Shown: positions 9,713-20,516, counted from the first letter of the stretch. The stretch is 64,000 nucleotides of DNA from Streptococcus sp. 1643 (GCF_006228325.1 NZ_CP040231.1:445001-509000), one strand, 5' to 3'. Made by a program: numbers and translations. Notes: a model not told the origin generated them from the letters alone.

Positions 9713-9835
9713 ATGGAAGGACTGAAAAACGCAGATAAAAAAGGGATTAGCACAAAGAGAAAGATGGGAAAGACCACCTATGTGCCTATTATCATTTCAA
9801 AACAAAACAATCCTAGTTTGGTTCAACCAAACTAG
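9713..9835 (+). pseudogene. Truncated ICE gene remnant, TnpW-like
   Basis: A 40-codon frame with a strong SD (AAAGGGG) at ATG 9713. Its first 24 residues include KNADKKGISTKRKMGKTTYV, which I recall as the start of TnpW-type small proteins of Tn1549-like conjugative elements. From residue 24 the frame runs into the duplicated nanK tail and the terminator hairpin and stops at 9835, so the rest of the gene is missing. Identification is from memory and no search was run. Confidence 0.4.
9784..9821 (+). repeat. 38-bp direct repeat, right copy
   Basis: Identical to 8393-8430 (end of nanK). It lies immediately beside the regulator gene and supplies the left arm of its terminator hairpin. Confidence 0.9.
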
Positions 9836-9842
9836 GATTTTC
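9809..9842. terminator. Bidirectional terminator at the end of the regulator gene
   Basis: TCCTAGTTTGGTT (9811-9823), one C, AACCAAACTAGGA (9825-9837): a perfect 13-bp stem, with T runs on one side and A runs on the other. It overlaps the last codons of the minus-strand regulator gene. Confidence 0.85.
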
Positions 9843-10683
9843 TAGCGCGTTTTTGTCTACGATAGCCGTTGAGCTTTTTGTTTTCCCAATAACTATTAAA
9901 GATTTTTTCCTTGCTCTCACGATTGATTTCTAAAAAGTAGGCATAAATCAAATCTGTTAAAAAGAGCATAGGAAGTTGAGCGGAAATACGTTGGATGTAA
10001 GAAGATTGACTATGGCTTGCGACAAGGACTGTTTCGGTATAGGCCTGACTGTTTTTGTTTGGAGCGCTGGTAAAGAGAATGGTCTTGGCCCCCATTTCCT
10101 TGGCATCCAACAAACTATCGAGGACGGATTGGGTAGTGCCTGATAGAGAAAAGCCAAGTACCAAACAGTTTTCATCCATGATACTGGTCGTCCAAGCAAA
10201 GCCATCCCGATCGGTCAAAGCTTCACAGACAACACCTAGACGCATAAAGCGCAGTTTCATCTCACGGGCAATCAGACCAGAACTTCCCGTCCCAAAAAAG
10301 TAAACACGTTCAGCGTCATCGATTAATTGGGCGACACGTTCCAGTTGTTCTTCGTCGATCAAATCCTGTGTTTGTTCTCTCATGATACTGTAGCTTCGTA
10401 AAACACGTTTGGTCAAAGGACTGTGTTTGTGCGAATGAGTGTCCGTTTTACTAGCCTGATGCTGGTATTGAAAGACGAACTCTCGGTAGCCTGTAAAACC
10501 ACACTTTTTGGCAAAGCGGGTCAAGGCTGCTTGGGAGATATGTAATTTCTGGGTAACTTGCTGAGAAGAGAGATCATCTTGGATCGTTTCAGCTTGCAAA
10601 AAATAGCGAGCGATTTCTTGCTCGAGCTCGGTTAATTCTTCAAAATGGAGGTCGATTATGGTTGCAATATCTGGCTTGTTCAT
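9832..10683 (-). CDS. nanR: RpiR-family transcriptional regulator of the nan locus
   Basis: 283 residues. An N-terminal helix-turn-helix of the RpiR/HTH_6 type is seen around residues 1-75 (QKLHISQAALTRFAKKCGF), followed by a SIS sugar-phosphate-binding domain (VYFFGTGSSGLIAREMKLRF ... VLGFSLSGTTQSVLDSL). It is convergent to the nan genes. In pneumococcus the corresponding NanR is reported to activate the locus with sialic acid; here the same role is inferred, with ManNAc-6-P a plausible effector. Its likely operators are the TGAAA-N4-TTTCA palindromes at 712 and 6447. It reads from an extended -10 promoter with a nearby cre. Confidence 0.88.
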   Translation of the reverse strand: MNKPDIATIIDLHFEELTELEQEIARYFLQAETIQDDLSSQQVTQKLHISQAALTRFAKKCGFTGYREFVFQYQHQASKTDTHSHKHSPLTKRVLRSYSIMREQTQDLIDEEQLERVAQLIDDAERVYFFGTGSSGLIAREMKLRFMRLGVVCEALTDRDGFAWTTSIMDENCLVLGFSLSGTTQSVLDSLLDAKEMGAKTILFTSAPNKNSQAYTETVLVASHSQSSYIQRISAQLPMLFLTDLIYAYFLEINRESKEKIFNSYWENKKLNGYRRQKRARKS

Positions 10684-10714
10684 GAGGCTCCTTTTTATGA
10701 GTCAAAGTCTTAAA

Positions 10715-10751
10715 AGTTAACGCTTTCCTAACTATTACTATCATTATATCA
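10715..10751 (-). promoter_or_regulatory. Promoter and cre-like site of the regulator gene
   Basis: On the minus strand TGATATAAT (complement of 10743-10751) is an extended -10. A cre-like sequence (complement of 10715-10728, GGAAAGCGTTAACT) lies just downstream of the predicted start point, where bound CcpA would block elongation. Confidence 0.55.
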
Positions 10752-10838
10752 TAGAAAATAGGATAACCAAATAAAAAGGCATTTTCAGTTAAAAGTCAAA
10801 AAATGCTTCGACTTTTCCAAGAGTTTCTCCGTAAAATA

Positions 10839-10847
10839 TGGTACAAT
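10839..10847 (+). promoter_or_regulatory. Extended -10 promoter of pbp2b
   Basis: TGGTACAAT, about 90 bp before the pbp2b start. Confidence 0.5.
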
Positions 10848-10938
10848 GAAATGTACTGAGCGTTACCTGTTTGCTCTATTATTTTAGGGGAAATAAAGGT
10901 GGAAATCGGGAATTTTTCTAGAAAAGAGTCTTAGTTGT

Positions 10939-12981
10939 ATGAGAAAATTTAATAGCCATTCGATTCCGATTCGGCTTAATTTACTATTTGCGATTGTCAT
11001 CCTGCTTTTTATGGCCATTATTGGTCGTTTGTTATACATGCAGGTGCTCAATAAAGATTTCTATGAAACAAAATTGGCCTCAGCCAGCCAAACAAGGGTA
11101 ACAACCAGTTCAGCTCGTGGACAGATCTATGATGCAACAGGGAAACCCTTGGTAGAAAATACTGTCAAGCAGGTTGTTTCTTTCACACGAAACAATAAAA
11201 TGACGGCGGCTGAATTGAAGGAGACAGCCAAGAAACTCCTCACATATGTAAATGTAACTTCCCCTGATCTGACAGATCGACAGATTGCAGACTACTACTT
11301 GGCGGACCAGGACGTTTACAAAAAAACAGTCGAATCCTTGCCAAGCGATAAACGCCTGGATTCAGATGGGAATCGCCTATCTGAAGCGACTCTCTACAAT
11401 AATGCGGTTGAAAGTATTGACGTGAGTCAGCTCAATTATACAGATGACCAGAAAAAGGAAATCTATCTCTTTAGTCAGCTCAATGCCGTTGAAAATTTTG
11501 CGACGGGCACTATTTCTACAGATGCTTTAGATGATACCCAAGTTGCTCTCGTTGCATCAGCGTCCAAGGAATTACCAGGTATCAGTATTTCAACCTCATG
11601 GGATCGTAAAGTACTGGACACTTCTTTATCAACAATTGTCGGTAGCGTTTCAAATGAGAAGTCAGGACTTCCAGCAGAGGAAGTTGATGCTTATCTCAAA
11701 AAAGGCTATTCTCTCAATGACCGAGTGGGGACTTCCTATCTTGAAAAGCAATATGAAGATGTTCTTCAAGGCAAACGTTCCGTCAAGGAAATCCACCTCG
11801 ACAAACATGGAAATATGGAAAGTGTGGAAAATGTCGAAGAAGGGAGCAAAGGAAACAATATCAAGTTAACAGTTGACCTAGCTTTCCAGAATGGTGTGGA
11901 CGACCTACTCAAGAGCTACTTCAACTCAGAGTTGGGTAACGGTGGAGCCAAATATTCTGAAGGAGTCTACGCTGTAGCCCTCAATCCTAAAACCGGTGCA
12001 GTTCTGGCCATGTCGGGTGTCAAGCATGATGTCGAATCCGGGAAATTAAGTTCAGATTCGCTTGGAACGATAACCAATGTCTTTGTACCAGGATCTGTTG
12101 TTAAGGCGGCGACCATCAGCTCTGGTTGGGAAAACGGAGTCTTGTCAGGCAATCAAACCTTGACAGACCAGCCGATTGTTTTCCAAGGTTCGGCCCCTAT
12201 CAATTCATGGTATACCTTGTCCTATGGCTCTTTCCCTATCACAGCAGTTGAGGCTTTGGAATACTCTTCTAATGCTTACATGGTTCAAACTGCGCTAGGA
12301 ATCATGGGACAAACCTACACACCAAATATGACAGTCGCAACGGGACAGTTAGAGACTGCAATGGGCAAATTGCGATCAACCTTTGGGGAATATGGACTCG
12401 GAGCTTCAACAGGGATTGACCTCCCAGATGAATCTACAGGATTTACGCCAAAAGAATTTGATTTGGGGAACTATATCAATAATTCCTTTGGTCAGTTTGA
12501 CAACTACACACCGATGCAGCTAGCCCAGTATGTCGCAACCATTGCAAACAATGGCGTACGTTTGGCTCCTCACATCGTTGAAGGGGTTTATGGAAACAAT
12601 GACCAAGGTGGCTTAGGTAGTCTGGTTCAAGAAACAGCCACTAAGGAACTAAACAAGGTCAATATTTCAGAATCAGATATGGCTATCTTGCAGCAAGGTT
12701 TCTATCAAGTTTCGCATGGAACGAGTGCTCTGACAACTGGTCGTGCCTTTTCAAATGGCGCAGCCGTTTCCATCAGTGGGAAAACGGGTACTGCCGAAAG
12801 TTACGTTAATGGCGGTCAAGAAGCCAATAATACCAACGCAGTCGCCTACGCACCGACCGAAAATCCCCAAATCGCGGTCGCAGTCGTCTTTCCTCATAAC
12901 ACCAATCTTACAAACGGTGTCGGACCTTCTATTGCACGCGACATTATCAATCTTTATCACCAACACCATCCAATGAATTAG
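10939..12981 (+). CDS. pbp2b: Penicillin-binding protein 2B (class B transpeptidase)
   Basis: 680 residues, the length of pneumococcal PBP2b. One N-terminal membrane helix (about 14-34), a dimerisation domain, then the transpeptidase domain with SVVK (active serine S386), SSN (443-445) and KTG (615-617). It acts outside the membrane in peripheral peptidoglycan synthesis in the elongasome. Position 446, directly after SSN, is alanine and position 476 is glycine; pneumococcal susceptible references have T446 and E476, and these changes are known from low-affinity alleles. A619 in KTGTA is unchanged. recR follows after 10 bp. Confidence 0.97.
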   Translation: MRKFNSHSIPIRLNLLFAIVILLFMAIIGRLLYMQVLNKDFYETKLASASQTRVTTSSARGQIYDATGKPLVENTVKQVVSFTRNNKMTAAELKETAKKLLTYVNVTSPDLTDRQIADYYLADQDVYKKTVESLPSDKRLDSDGNRLSEATLYNNAVESIDVSQLNYTDDQKKEIYLFSQLNAVENFATGTISTDALDDTQVALVASASKELPGISISTSWDRKVLDTSLSTIVGSVSNEKSGLPAEEVDAYLKKGYSLNDRVGTSYLEKQYEDVLQGKRSVKEIHLDKHGNMESVENVEEGSKGNNIKLTVDLAFQNGVDDLLKSYFNSELGNGGAKYSEGVYAVALNPKTGAVLAMSGVKHDVESGKLSSDSLGTITNVFVPGSVVKAATISSGWENGVLSGNQTLTDQPIVFQGSAPINSWYTLSYGSFPITAVEALEYSSNAYMVQTALGIMGQTYTPNMTVATGQLETAMGKLRSTFGEYGLGASTGIDLPDESTGFTPKEFDLGNYINNSFGQFDNYTPMQLAQYVATIANNGVRLAPHIVEGVYGNNDQGGLGSLVQETATKELNKVNISESDMAILQQGFYQVSHGTSALTTGRAFSNGAAVSISGKTGTAESYVNGGQEANNTNAVAYAPTENPQIAVAVVFPHNTNLTNGVGPSIARDIINLYHQHHPMN

Positions 12982-12991
12982 AAAGGAACTT

Positions 12992-13588
12992 ATGCTGTAT
13001 CCAACACCTATTGCCAAGCTGATTGATAGCTATTCAAAGTTACCAGGTATCGGAATCAAAACGGCTACCCGCCTAGCCTTCTATACCATTGGAATGTCTG
13101 ATGACGATGTCAATGAATTTGCCAAAAATCTCCTGTCTGCTAAACGGGAATTGACCTATTGTTCCATCTGTGGTCGCTTGACTGATGATGACCCCTGCTC
13201 TATCTGTACGGATCCGACTCGAGACCAGACAACCATCTTGGTGCTAGAGGATAGTCGCGATGTGGCTGCTATGGAAAATATCCAAGAATACCACGGACTC
13301 TATCATGTCTTGCATGGCCTTATTTCTCCGATGAATGGCATCAGCCCAGACGATATCAACCTCAAGAGTCTCATGACCCGTCTCATGGATAGTGAGGTTT
13401 CAGAGGTGATCGTAGCAACCAATGCGACAGCGGATGGAGAAGCGACATCTATGTATCTCTCTCGTCTCCTCAAGCCAGCTGGCATCAAGGTCACTCGCCT
13501 AGCACGAGGACTAGCCGTGGGAGCAGATATCGAGTATGCGGATGAGGTCACACTCTTACGAGCCATTGAAAATCGGACAGAGTTGTAG
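12992..13588 (+). CDS. recR: Recombination mediator RecR
   Basis: 198 residues, standard RecR length. Order of domains: helix-hairpin-helix ([16 protein letters not shown]), a four-cysteine zinc finger (CSICGRL...CSIC), and a Toprim domain ([16 protein letters not shown] ... [15 protein letters not shown]). It acts with RecO and RecF in loading RecA at gaps. The gene is coupled to pbp2b and ends before a short gap with the ddl promoter. Confidence 0.97.
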   Translation: MLYPTPIAKLIDSYSKLPGIGIKTATRLAFYTIGMSDDDVNEFAKNLLSAKRELTYCSICGRLTDDDPCSICTDPTRDQTTILVLEDSRDVAAMENIQEYHGLYHVLHGLISPMNGISPDDINLKSLMTRLMDSEVSEVIVATNATADGEATSMYLSRLLKPAGIKVTRLARGLAVGADIEYADEVTLLRAIENRTEL

Positions 13589-13715
13589 GAGTAGACAAAT
13601 TTACGAACTAAATTTATTCATAAGAAAATTAAGGAGACCGACTTTGATGTTATAGGTCTCTTTTATGTTTCTTGAATTCTAGTACCATGTTCAAGTTTCA
13701 AAAAAGAAGCAAATA

Positions 13716-13724
13716 TGATATACT
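13716..13724 (+). promoter_or_regulatory. Extended -10 promoter of ddl
   Basis: TGATATACT lies 38 bp before ATG 13762, which excludes the longer in-frame start at 13672. Confidence 0.55.
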
Positions 13725-13761
13725 AAAGAACGAGTATTCTATTAGAATTAGGACAAGCAAT

Positions 13762-14805
13762 ATGAAACAAACGATTATTCTTTTATACGGTGGGCGTAGT
13801 GCAGAGCGTGAAGTCTCTGTCCTTTCAGCTGAAAGTGTTATGCGTGCGGTCAACTACGACCGTTTCACAGTCAAGACTTTCTTCATCAGCCAGTCAGGTG
13901 ACTTTATTAAAACGCAAGAATTTAGCCAGACTCCAGGTCAAGAAGATCGTCTCATGACCAATGCGACTATTGACTGGGATAAGAAAATAGCGCCAAGTGC
14001 CATCTACGAAGAAGGCGCAGTGGTCTTTCCAGTTCTTCATGGTCCGATGGGAGAAGATGGCTCTGTTCAAGGATTCCTTGAAGTTTTGAAAATGCCCTAT
14101 GTCGGCTGCAATATCTTGTCATCCAGCCTTGCCATGGATAAAATCACGACCAAGCGTGTCTTGGAGTCTGCTGGGATTGCCCAAGTACCTTATGTGGCTA
14201 TCGTCGAAGGTGATGATGTGACTGCTAAAATAGCTGAAGTTGAAGAAAAACTGACTTATCCAGTCTTCACGAAGCCGTCAAACATGGGTTCAAGTGTCGG
14301 TATTTCTAAGTCTGAAAACCAAGAGGAACTCCGTCAAGCTTTGGAACTTGCCTTCCAATATGACAGCCGTGTCTTGGTAGAGCAAGGGGTGAATGCCCGT
14401 GAAATCGAGGTTGGTCTCTTGGGCAACTACGATGTGAAGAGCACGCTTCCTGGTGAAGTGGTCAAGGATGTTGCCTTTTATGACTATGATGCCAAGTATA
14501 TTGACAACAAGATTACCATGGACATCCCAGCCAAGATTAGTGATGATGTAGTAGCTGTCATGCGTCATAATGCAGAAACTGCCTTCCGTGCGATCGGTGG
14601 CCTCGGTCTGTCTCGTTGTGATTTCTTCTATACAGATAAGGGCGAGATTTTCCTAAACGAGCTTAATACCATGCCAGGTTTTACCCAGTGGTCTATGTAT
14701 CCACTACTTTGGGACAATATGGGAATCAGCTACCCAGAACTAATCGAGCATTTGGTTGACCTTGCTAAACAAAGTTTTGACAAGCGCGAAGCGCATTTGC
14801 TATAA
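13762..14805 (+). CDS. ddl: D-alanine--D-alanine ligase
   Basis: Joins two D-Ala for the peptidoglycan stem peptide. The 347-residue ATP-grasp protein starts [19 protein letters not shown] and shows the loop motif [13 protein letters not shown], the metal and substrate residues [12 protein letters not shown], and [12 protein letters not shown]. The final YPLL at the binding pocket with tyrosine nearby is as in D-Ala-D-Ala (vancomycin-susceptible) enzymes. The start at 13762 gives the normal family length; the open frame to 13672 lies upstream of the promoter. Confidence 0.96.
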   Translation: MKQTIILLYGGRSAEREVSVLSAESVMRAVNYDRFTVKTFFISQSGDFIKTQEFSQTPGQEDRLMTNATIDWDKKIAPSAIYEEGAVVFPVLHGPMGEDGSVQGFLEVLKMPYVGCNILSSSLAMDKITTKRVLESAGIAQVPYVAIVEGDDVTAKIAEVEEKLTYPVFTKPSNMGSSVGISKSENQEELRQALELAFQYDSRVLVEQGVNAREIEVGLLGNYDVKSTLPGEVVKDVAFYDYDAKYIDNKITMDIPAKISDDVVAVMRHNAETAFRAIGGLGLSRCDFFYTDKGEIFLNELNTMPGFTQWSMYPLLWDNMGISYPELIEHLVDLAKQSFDKREAHLL

Positions 14806-14814
14806 AAATGAAAG

Positions 14815-14877
14815 AAGGGGTAGAAGTCAGAACGATCACTGCATGGTGACTAGAGTTCTTGGACTTCAACCCTTTTT
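14815..14877 (+). terminator. Hairpin terminator or attenuator between ddl and murF
   Basis: AAGGG (14815-14819) and GAAGTC (14823-14828) face GACTTC (14862-14867) and CCCTTTTT (14870-14877). It stands 13 bp before the murF start, so some read-through must occur or murF has an unseen promoter. Confidence 0.65.
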
Positions 14878-14889
14878 AAAGGAGTAGAA

Positions 14890-16263
14890 ATGAAATTAAC
14901 AATCCATGAAGTGGCCCAAGTTGTAGGAGCTAAAAATGACGTTAGTCTTTTTGCGGACGTTCAGTTAGAAAAGGCTGAGTTTGACAGTCGTTTGATTGGG
15001 ACAGGTGATTTGTTTGTGCCACTTAAAGGTGCGCGTGATGGTCATGACTTTATCGAAACAGCTTTTGAAAATGGTGCAGCAGTAACCTTGTCTGAGAAAG
15101 AGGTTGCAAATCATCCCTACATTCTAGTAGACGACGTGTTGACTGCCTTTCAAACCCTCGCAGCCTACTATCTTGAGAAAACGGCTGTTGATGTCTTTGC
15201 CGTTACGGGTTCAAATGGCAAGACGACGACCAAGGATATGTTGGCGAATTTACTGTCAACAACCTACAAGACCTACAAAACTCAGGGCAATTACAATAAC
15301 GAGATTGGCCTTCCTTACACAGTTCTCCACATGCCTGAAGGAACAGAAAAGTTGGTCTTGGAGATGGGGCAGGATCACTTGGGGGATATCCATCTCTTGT
15401 CTGAATTGGCTCATCCTAAGACAGCCATCGTGACCTTGGTTGGAGAGGCTCATTTGGCCTTTTTCAAAGACCGTTCGGAAATCGCTAAAGGAAAGATGCA
15501 AATTGCTGATGGTATGGCACCAGGTTCTTTGCTTTTGGCACCAGCTGACCCGATTGTAGAGAACTACTTGCCTACAGATAAAAAAGTGGTCCGTTTTGGG
15601 CAAGGAGCTGAGTTAGAAATCACAGACTTGGTAGAGCGCAAGGATAGTCTGACCTTTAAGGCGAATTTCTTGGTACAAGCCCTCGATTTACCAGTGACAG
15701 GTAAGTACAATGCCACCAATGCTATGATTGCTGCTTATGTGGCTCTACAAGAAGGAGTTTCAGAGGAGCAAATTCATCAGGCCTTTCAGAACCTAGAATT
15801 GACCCGCAATCGTACTGAGTGGAAGAAGGCAGCCAATGGAGCAGATATTCTGTCTGACGTATACAATGCCAATCCAACTGCTATGAAGTTGATTTTGGAG
15901 ACGTTTTCTGCTATCCCAGCCAACGAAGGAGGCAAGAAAATCGCTGTCTTGGCAGACATGAAGGAACTCGGAGACCAGTCTGTCCAACTCCATAACCAGA
16001 TGATTTTGAGCCTATCGCCAGATGTGCTGGATACCGTGATTTTCTATGGAGAAGATATTGCAGAATTGGCTCAACTTGCCAGTCAAATGTTCCCAATCGG
16101 TCACGTTTTCTACTTCAAGAAAACAGCTGACGAGGACCAATTTGAAGACCTTGTCAAGCAGGTTAAGGAAAGCCTTGGAGCCAATGACCAAATTCTGCTC
16201 AAAGGCTCGAACTCCATGAATCTAGCCAAGTTGGTAGAAAGTTTAGAAAATGAATGCAAATGA
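14890..16263 (+). CDS. murF: UDP-N-acetylmuramoyl-tripeptide--D-alanyl-D-alanine ligase
   Basis: Adds the Ddl product D-Ala-D-Ala to the UDP-MurNAc tripeptide, the last cytoplasmic step of precursor synthesis. 457 residues with the Mur-ligase order: N-terminal UDP-binding domain, P loop FAVTGSNGKTTTKD, central YNNEIGLP and EMG segments, and the C-terminal domain with LTRNRTEWKK and DVYNANPTAMK. SD AAGGAG lies before ATG 14890. The 3' end overlaps the next gene by 14 bp. Confidence 0.97.
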   Translation: MKLTIHEVAQVVGAKNDVSLFADVQLEKAEFDSRLIGTGDLFVPLKGARDGHDFIETAFENGAAVTLSEKEVANHPYILVDDVLTAFQTLAAYYLEKTAVDVFAVTGSNGKTTTKDMLANLLSTTYKTYKTQGNYNNEIGLPYTVLHMPEGTEKLVLEMGQDHLGDIHLLSELAHPKTAIVTLVGEAHLAFFKDRSEIAKGKMQIADGMAPGSLLLAPADPIVENYLPTDKKVVRFGQGAELEITDLVERKDSLTFKANFLVQALDLPVTGKYNATNAMIAAYVALQEGVSEEQIHQAFQNLELTRNRTEWKKAANGADILSDVYNANPTAMKLILETFSAIPANEGGKKIAVLADMKELGDQSVQLHNQMILSLSPDVLDTVIFYGEDIAELAQLASQMFPIGHVFYFKKTADEDQFEDLVKQVKESLGANDQILLKGSNSMNLAKLVESLENECK

Positions 16264-16861
16264 TTTTACCAAGTATCTGCAAAGAATGTTAGCTATTACG
16301 GATACTGGATTAACCTTTACAAAAGATCCTTTCGACCGTGAGCGCTACGAGGACTTGCGAATCCTGTTATCTGAAATGTTGAATCAGGTATCAGACCTCG
16401 ATGCAGAAGAAGTGGCAGAAGTCTTGAAACCAACGTCCGCTTATGCAACTCCTCTGATGGACGTCCGTGCTTGGATTGTTGAGGATGAAAAAGTCTGTTT
16501 AGTTAGAGGAAAAGGGGAGGATAGTTGGGCTTTGCCAGGTGGATTTGGTGAAGTCGGCTACTCTCCAACCGAAAATATTCTCAAAGAAATTGAAGAAGAA
16601 ACCGGTTTTACAGCAAAAACTGAAAGGTTACTTGCAGTTTTTGATACCAATCGTTTCCAACTACAGAGCAAACAATATGCTAAGTTTGTCTTTGAATGCC
16701 AACTTCTTGACGGACAATTTCAAGAAAATCAAGAAATTGCTGACCTTCAATTTTTTGCCATTGACCAATTGCCAGCCTTATCTGAAAAACGCATCACCAA
16801 GGAGCAAATGGAGATTCTTTGGCAGGTTTATAAAGGACAAAGAGACCAATATCTTGACTGA
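16250..16861 (+). CDS. NUDIX hydrolase with N-terminal domain (ADP-ribose pyrophosphatase-like)
   Basis: 203 residues. A helical N-terminal region of about 65 residues precedes a Nudix domain. The Nudix box GGFGEVGYSPTENILKEIEE is near-canonical but departs at two sites: the first glutamate after the glycine is replaced by tyrosine and the arginine by lysine, while the metal-binding EEE is kept. It is translationally coupled to murF by a 14-bp overlap. The substrate cannot be read from sequence; nucleoside diphosphate sugars or ADP-ribose are typical for this subfamily. Confidence 0.88.
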   Translation: MNANDFTKYLQRMLAITDTGLTFTKDPFDRERYEDLRILLSEMLNQVSDLDAEEVAEVLKPTSAYATPLMDVRAWIVEDEKVCLVRGKGEDSWALPGGFGEVGYSPTENILKEIEEETGFTAKTERLLAVFDTNRFQLQSKQYAKFVFECQLLDGQFQENQEIADLQFFAIDQLPALSEKRITKEQMEILWQVYKGQRDQYLD

Positions 16862-16905
16862 GAAGATTATTATCGTATTTCTGAATTCATTTTTTTCGAT
16901 TGACA

Positions 16906-16914
16906 TGGTATAAT
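16906..16914 (+). promoter_or_regulatory. Extended -10 promoter of the YwaF-like gene
   Basis: TGGTATAAT, 36 bp before ATG 16950. A TTGACA just upstream is only 3 bp away and so is not a usable -35. Confidence 0.55.
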
Positions 16915-16949
16915 ATGTGAGAAGATTTTGAAATAATGAGGAATATTAA

Positions 16950-17654
16950 ATGAATTTATGGGATATTTTCTTTACGACGAAAGCCACAGAACCACCCCAA
17001 TTTGATCTTGTCTGGTATGTAAGTTTATTTACTTTATTAGCTTTGACCTTCTATGCTTCTTATCGCTATTACGATAAAAAAGTCTATCAACGTTTTTTCC
17101 AAATTTTACAAGCTGTCCAGTTGATTCTTCTCTATAGTTGGTACTGGGGAAATCACATGCCGCTGTCAGAAAGTTTACCATTTTATCATTGTCGTATGGC
17201 GATGTTTGTAGTGCTATTACTTCCTGGTAAGTCAAAATACAAGCAATATTTTTCTCTACTTGGAATTTTTGGAACGCTGGCAGCTTTTGTTTATCCAGTA
17301 CCAGATGCCTATCCTTTTCCCCACATAGCCATCCTGTCTTTCATTTTTGGTCACCTAGCTCTTCTAGGAAATTCTTTGGTTTACTTATTTAGACAGTATG
17401 ACTCTAGATTATTGGATGTTAAGCGGATTGTTTTATTAACCTTCTCACTTAATGCTCTGATTTTTGTGGTTAATTTAGTGACTGGAGGAGATTATGGATT
17501 CTTGACAAAGCCACCATTGGTTGGTGATCATGGCTTAGTTGCTAATTATCTGATTGTGTCGTTGGTATTAGCTACAGCTATTAGTTTGACCAAGAAAGTA
17601 TTAGAAGTTTTTTTAGAGCAGAAAGCAGAAAAAATACTTGTGAAGAAAGCTTAG
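16950..17654 (+). CDS. TIGR02206/YwaF-family integral membrane protein
   Basis: 234 residues with about seven hydrophobic helices. The motifs WYWGNHMPLSESLPFYHCRMAM, FFTTK at the start and a late FLTKPPLVGDHG segment fit the YwaF (TIGR02206) family of membrane proteins, function unknown. It has its own promoter and terminator, so it is a single-gene unit between the nudix gene and ftsA. Confidence 0.78.
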   Translation: MNLWDIFFTTKATEPPQFDLVWYVSLFTLLALTFYASYRYYDKKVYQRFFQILQAVQLILLYSWYWGNHMPLSESLPFYHCRMAMFVVLLLPGKSKYKQYFSLLGIFGTLAAFVYPVPDAYPFPHIAILSFIFGHLALLGNSLVYLFRQYDSRLLDVKRIVLLTFSLNALIFVVNLVTGGDYGFLTKPPLVGDHGLVANYLIVSLVLATAISLTKKVLEVFLEQKAEKILVKKA

Positions 17655-17674
17655 GTATAAGCTTTCTTTTTTTG
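17644..17674 (+). terminator. Terminator of the YwaF-like gene
   Basis: AGAAAGCTTA (17644-17653) / TAAGCTTTCT (17658-17667) plus T run; the left arm overlaps the stop codon. Confidence 0.85.
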
Positions 17675-17783
17675 TAAAAAACGATACTTTTTTAAAGTAA
17701 GGCTGTTAAGATAAAAAAATAGAAATAAAAAGTGAAAAATGACTAGGAATTTTATCAAAAACTAAGCACGATTGGATTTTTTG

Positions 17784-17792
17784 TGTTATAAT
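17784..17792 (+). promoter_or_regulatory. Extended -10 promoter of ftsA-ftsZ
   Basis: TGTTATAAT, 78 bp before ftsA. Leader otherwise unremarkable. Confidence 0.6.
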
Positions 17793-17869
17793 ATTCTTTG
17801 AATAGCTATGCCCAAACATAGTTATTAAATAGAAGTGAGAAACTTGGAAGACAGAGAGGATGCGATGTA

Positions 17870-19240
17870 ATGACTAGAGATGGTTTTTTTACAGGCTTAG
17901 ATATCGGAACTAGCTCGATTAAAGTGCTAGTAGCTGAGCATAGAGATGGCGAAGTAAATGTAATTGGTGTTAGCAATGCCAAAAGTAAAGGTGTAAAAGA
18001 CGGAATTATTGTTGATATTGAAGCAGCTGCTTCAGCAATCAAATCTGCAATCACACAGGCAGAAGAGAAAGCGGGTATTTCTATTAAGTCTGTTAACGTT
18101 GGCCTTCCAGCAAACCTCTTGCAGGTTGAACCAACACAAGGAATGATTCCTGTAACATCAGATACTAAAGAGATCACAGATCAAGATGTTGAAAATGTTG
18201 TCAAATCAGCTTTGACAAAGAGCATGACTCCTGACCGTGAAGTGATTACCTTTATTCCAGAAGAATTCATCGTGGATGGTTTCCAAGGAATTCGTGACCC
18301 TCGTGGTATGATGGGTGTTCGCTTGGAAATGCGTGGTCTGCTTTACACAGGTCCTCGTACGATTCTACACAATCTTCGTAAGACAGTTGAGCGTGTAGGT
18401 ATTCATGTTGATAATGTGATTATTTCACCTTTGGCAATCGTGAACTCCGTTCTCAACGAAGGCGAACGCGAATTTGGTGCGACTGTCATCGATATGGGTG
18501 GAGGTCAGACTACTGTAGCGACTATCCGTAACCAGGAATTGCAGTTCACTAATATCTACCAAGAAGGTGGAGATTACGTTACAAAAGACATTTCTAAAGT
18601 CTTGAAAACATCTCAAAAAATTGCAGAAAGTTTGAAACTGAACTATGGTGAAGCTTACGTTCCACTTGCAAGTAACGAAACTTTCCAAGTTGAAGTAATT
18701 GGTGAAGTAGAACCTGTTGAAGTAACAGAAAGCTATTTGGCAGAAATTATCTCAGCACGCATCAAACATATCTTTGACCAAATCAAACAAGAGTTGGAAA
18801 GAAGACACTTGTTAGATTTGCCTGGAGGTATTGTCCTTATCGGTGGAAATGCAATTTTGCCAGGAATTGTTGAATTAGCCCAAGAAGTATTTGGTGTTCG
18901 AGTAAAACTCTATGTACCAAATCAAGTTGGAATTCGCAACCCTGCATTTGCGCATGTGATTAGCTTGTCTGAGTTTGCTGGTAAATTGACTGAAGTCAAT
19001 CTTCTTGCACAAAAAGCAGTTAAAGGAGATGAATTCCTTCGTCAAAAACCAATCAACTTTGGCATTCCAAATCAACGTTTGAATCCAGTAGCGCAACCAA
19101 GTCCAGCACAAGCAGCTCCAGCTGAAACTGTGCAGGAAGCTCCAGTTGCTCCCAAGGAAGAATTCCAAGCAAGTTCTCAAAGTAAACCGAAGCTAACAGA
19201 ACGTTTCCGTGGTTTGATCGGAAGCATGTTTGATGAATAA
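17870..19240 (+). CDS. ftsA: Cell division protein FtsA
   Basis: Actin-like membrane tether of the Z ring. 456 residues: ATPase subdomains beginning GLDIGTSSIKVLVAE, the SHS2 (1C) insert around residues 85-165, phosphate-2 loop VIDMGGGQTTVA and adenosine motif IVLIGGNAILPG. A Pro/Ala/Gln-rich linker leads to the C-terminal amphipathic helix LTERFRGLIGSMF that binds the membrane. ftsZ follows after 16 bp in the same operon. Confidence 0.97.
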   Translation: MTRDGFFTGLDIGTSSIKVLVAEHRDGEVNVIGVSNAKSKGVKDGIIVDIEAAASAIKSAITQAEEKAGISIKSVNVGLPANLLQVEPTQGMIPVTSDTKEITDQDVENVVKSALTKSMTPDREVITFIPEEFIVDGFQGIRDPRGMMGVRLEMRGLLYTGPRTILHNLRKTVERVGIHVDNVIISPLAIVNSVLNEGEREFGATVIDMGGGQTTVATIRNQELQFTNIYQEGGDYVTKDISKVLKTSQKIAESLKLNYGEAYVPLASNETFQVEVIGEVEPVEVTESYLAEIISARIKHIFDQIKQELERRHLLDLPGGIVLIGGNAILPGIVELAQEVFGVRVKLYVPNQVGIRNPAFAHVISLSEFAGKLTEVNLLAQKAVKGDEFLRQKPINFGIPNQRLNPVAQPSPAQAAPAETVQEAPVAPKEEFQASSQSKPKLTERFRGLIGSMFDE

Positions 19241-19250
19241 AAGAGGATAA

Positions 19251-20513
<1,263 letters not shown>

Positions 20514-20516
20514 TCA

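Larger units (their letters stand above)
8431..9821. mobile_element. Foreign insert of about 1.4 kb bounded by 38-bp direct repeats
   Basis: The segment between the two 38-bp copies, counted with the right copy, carries a methyltransferase gene and a short frame resembling the start of an ICE gene. Removing 8431-9821 restores nanK, the perfect TCCTAGTTTGG... terminator and the convergent regulator gene with no loss. The insert is AT-rich in its first part and has no transposase or integrase. The most economical reading is an old integration or recombination scar that duplicated 38 bp of target. Confidence 0.6.

Noticed and set aside
8431..9821. Complete insertion sequence or transposon
   Set aside because: No transposase or integrase gene and no terminal inverted repeats; only the 38-bp direct repeats and a scrap of a possible ICE gene.
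16896..16914. TTGACA plus TATAAT as a full promoter before the YwaF-like gene
   Set aside because: The two boxes are only 3 bp apart; only the extended -10 is usable.
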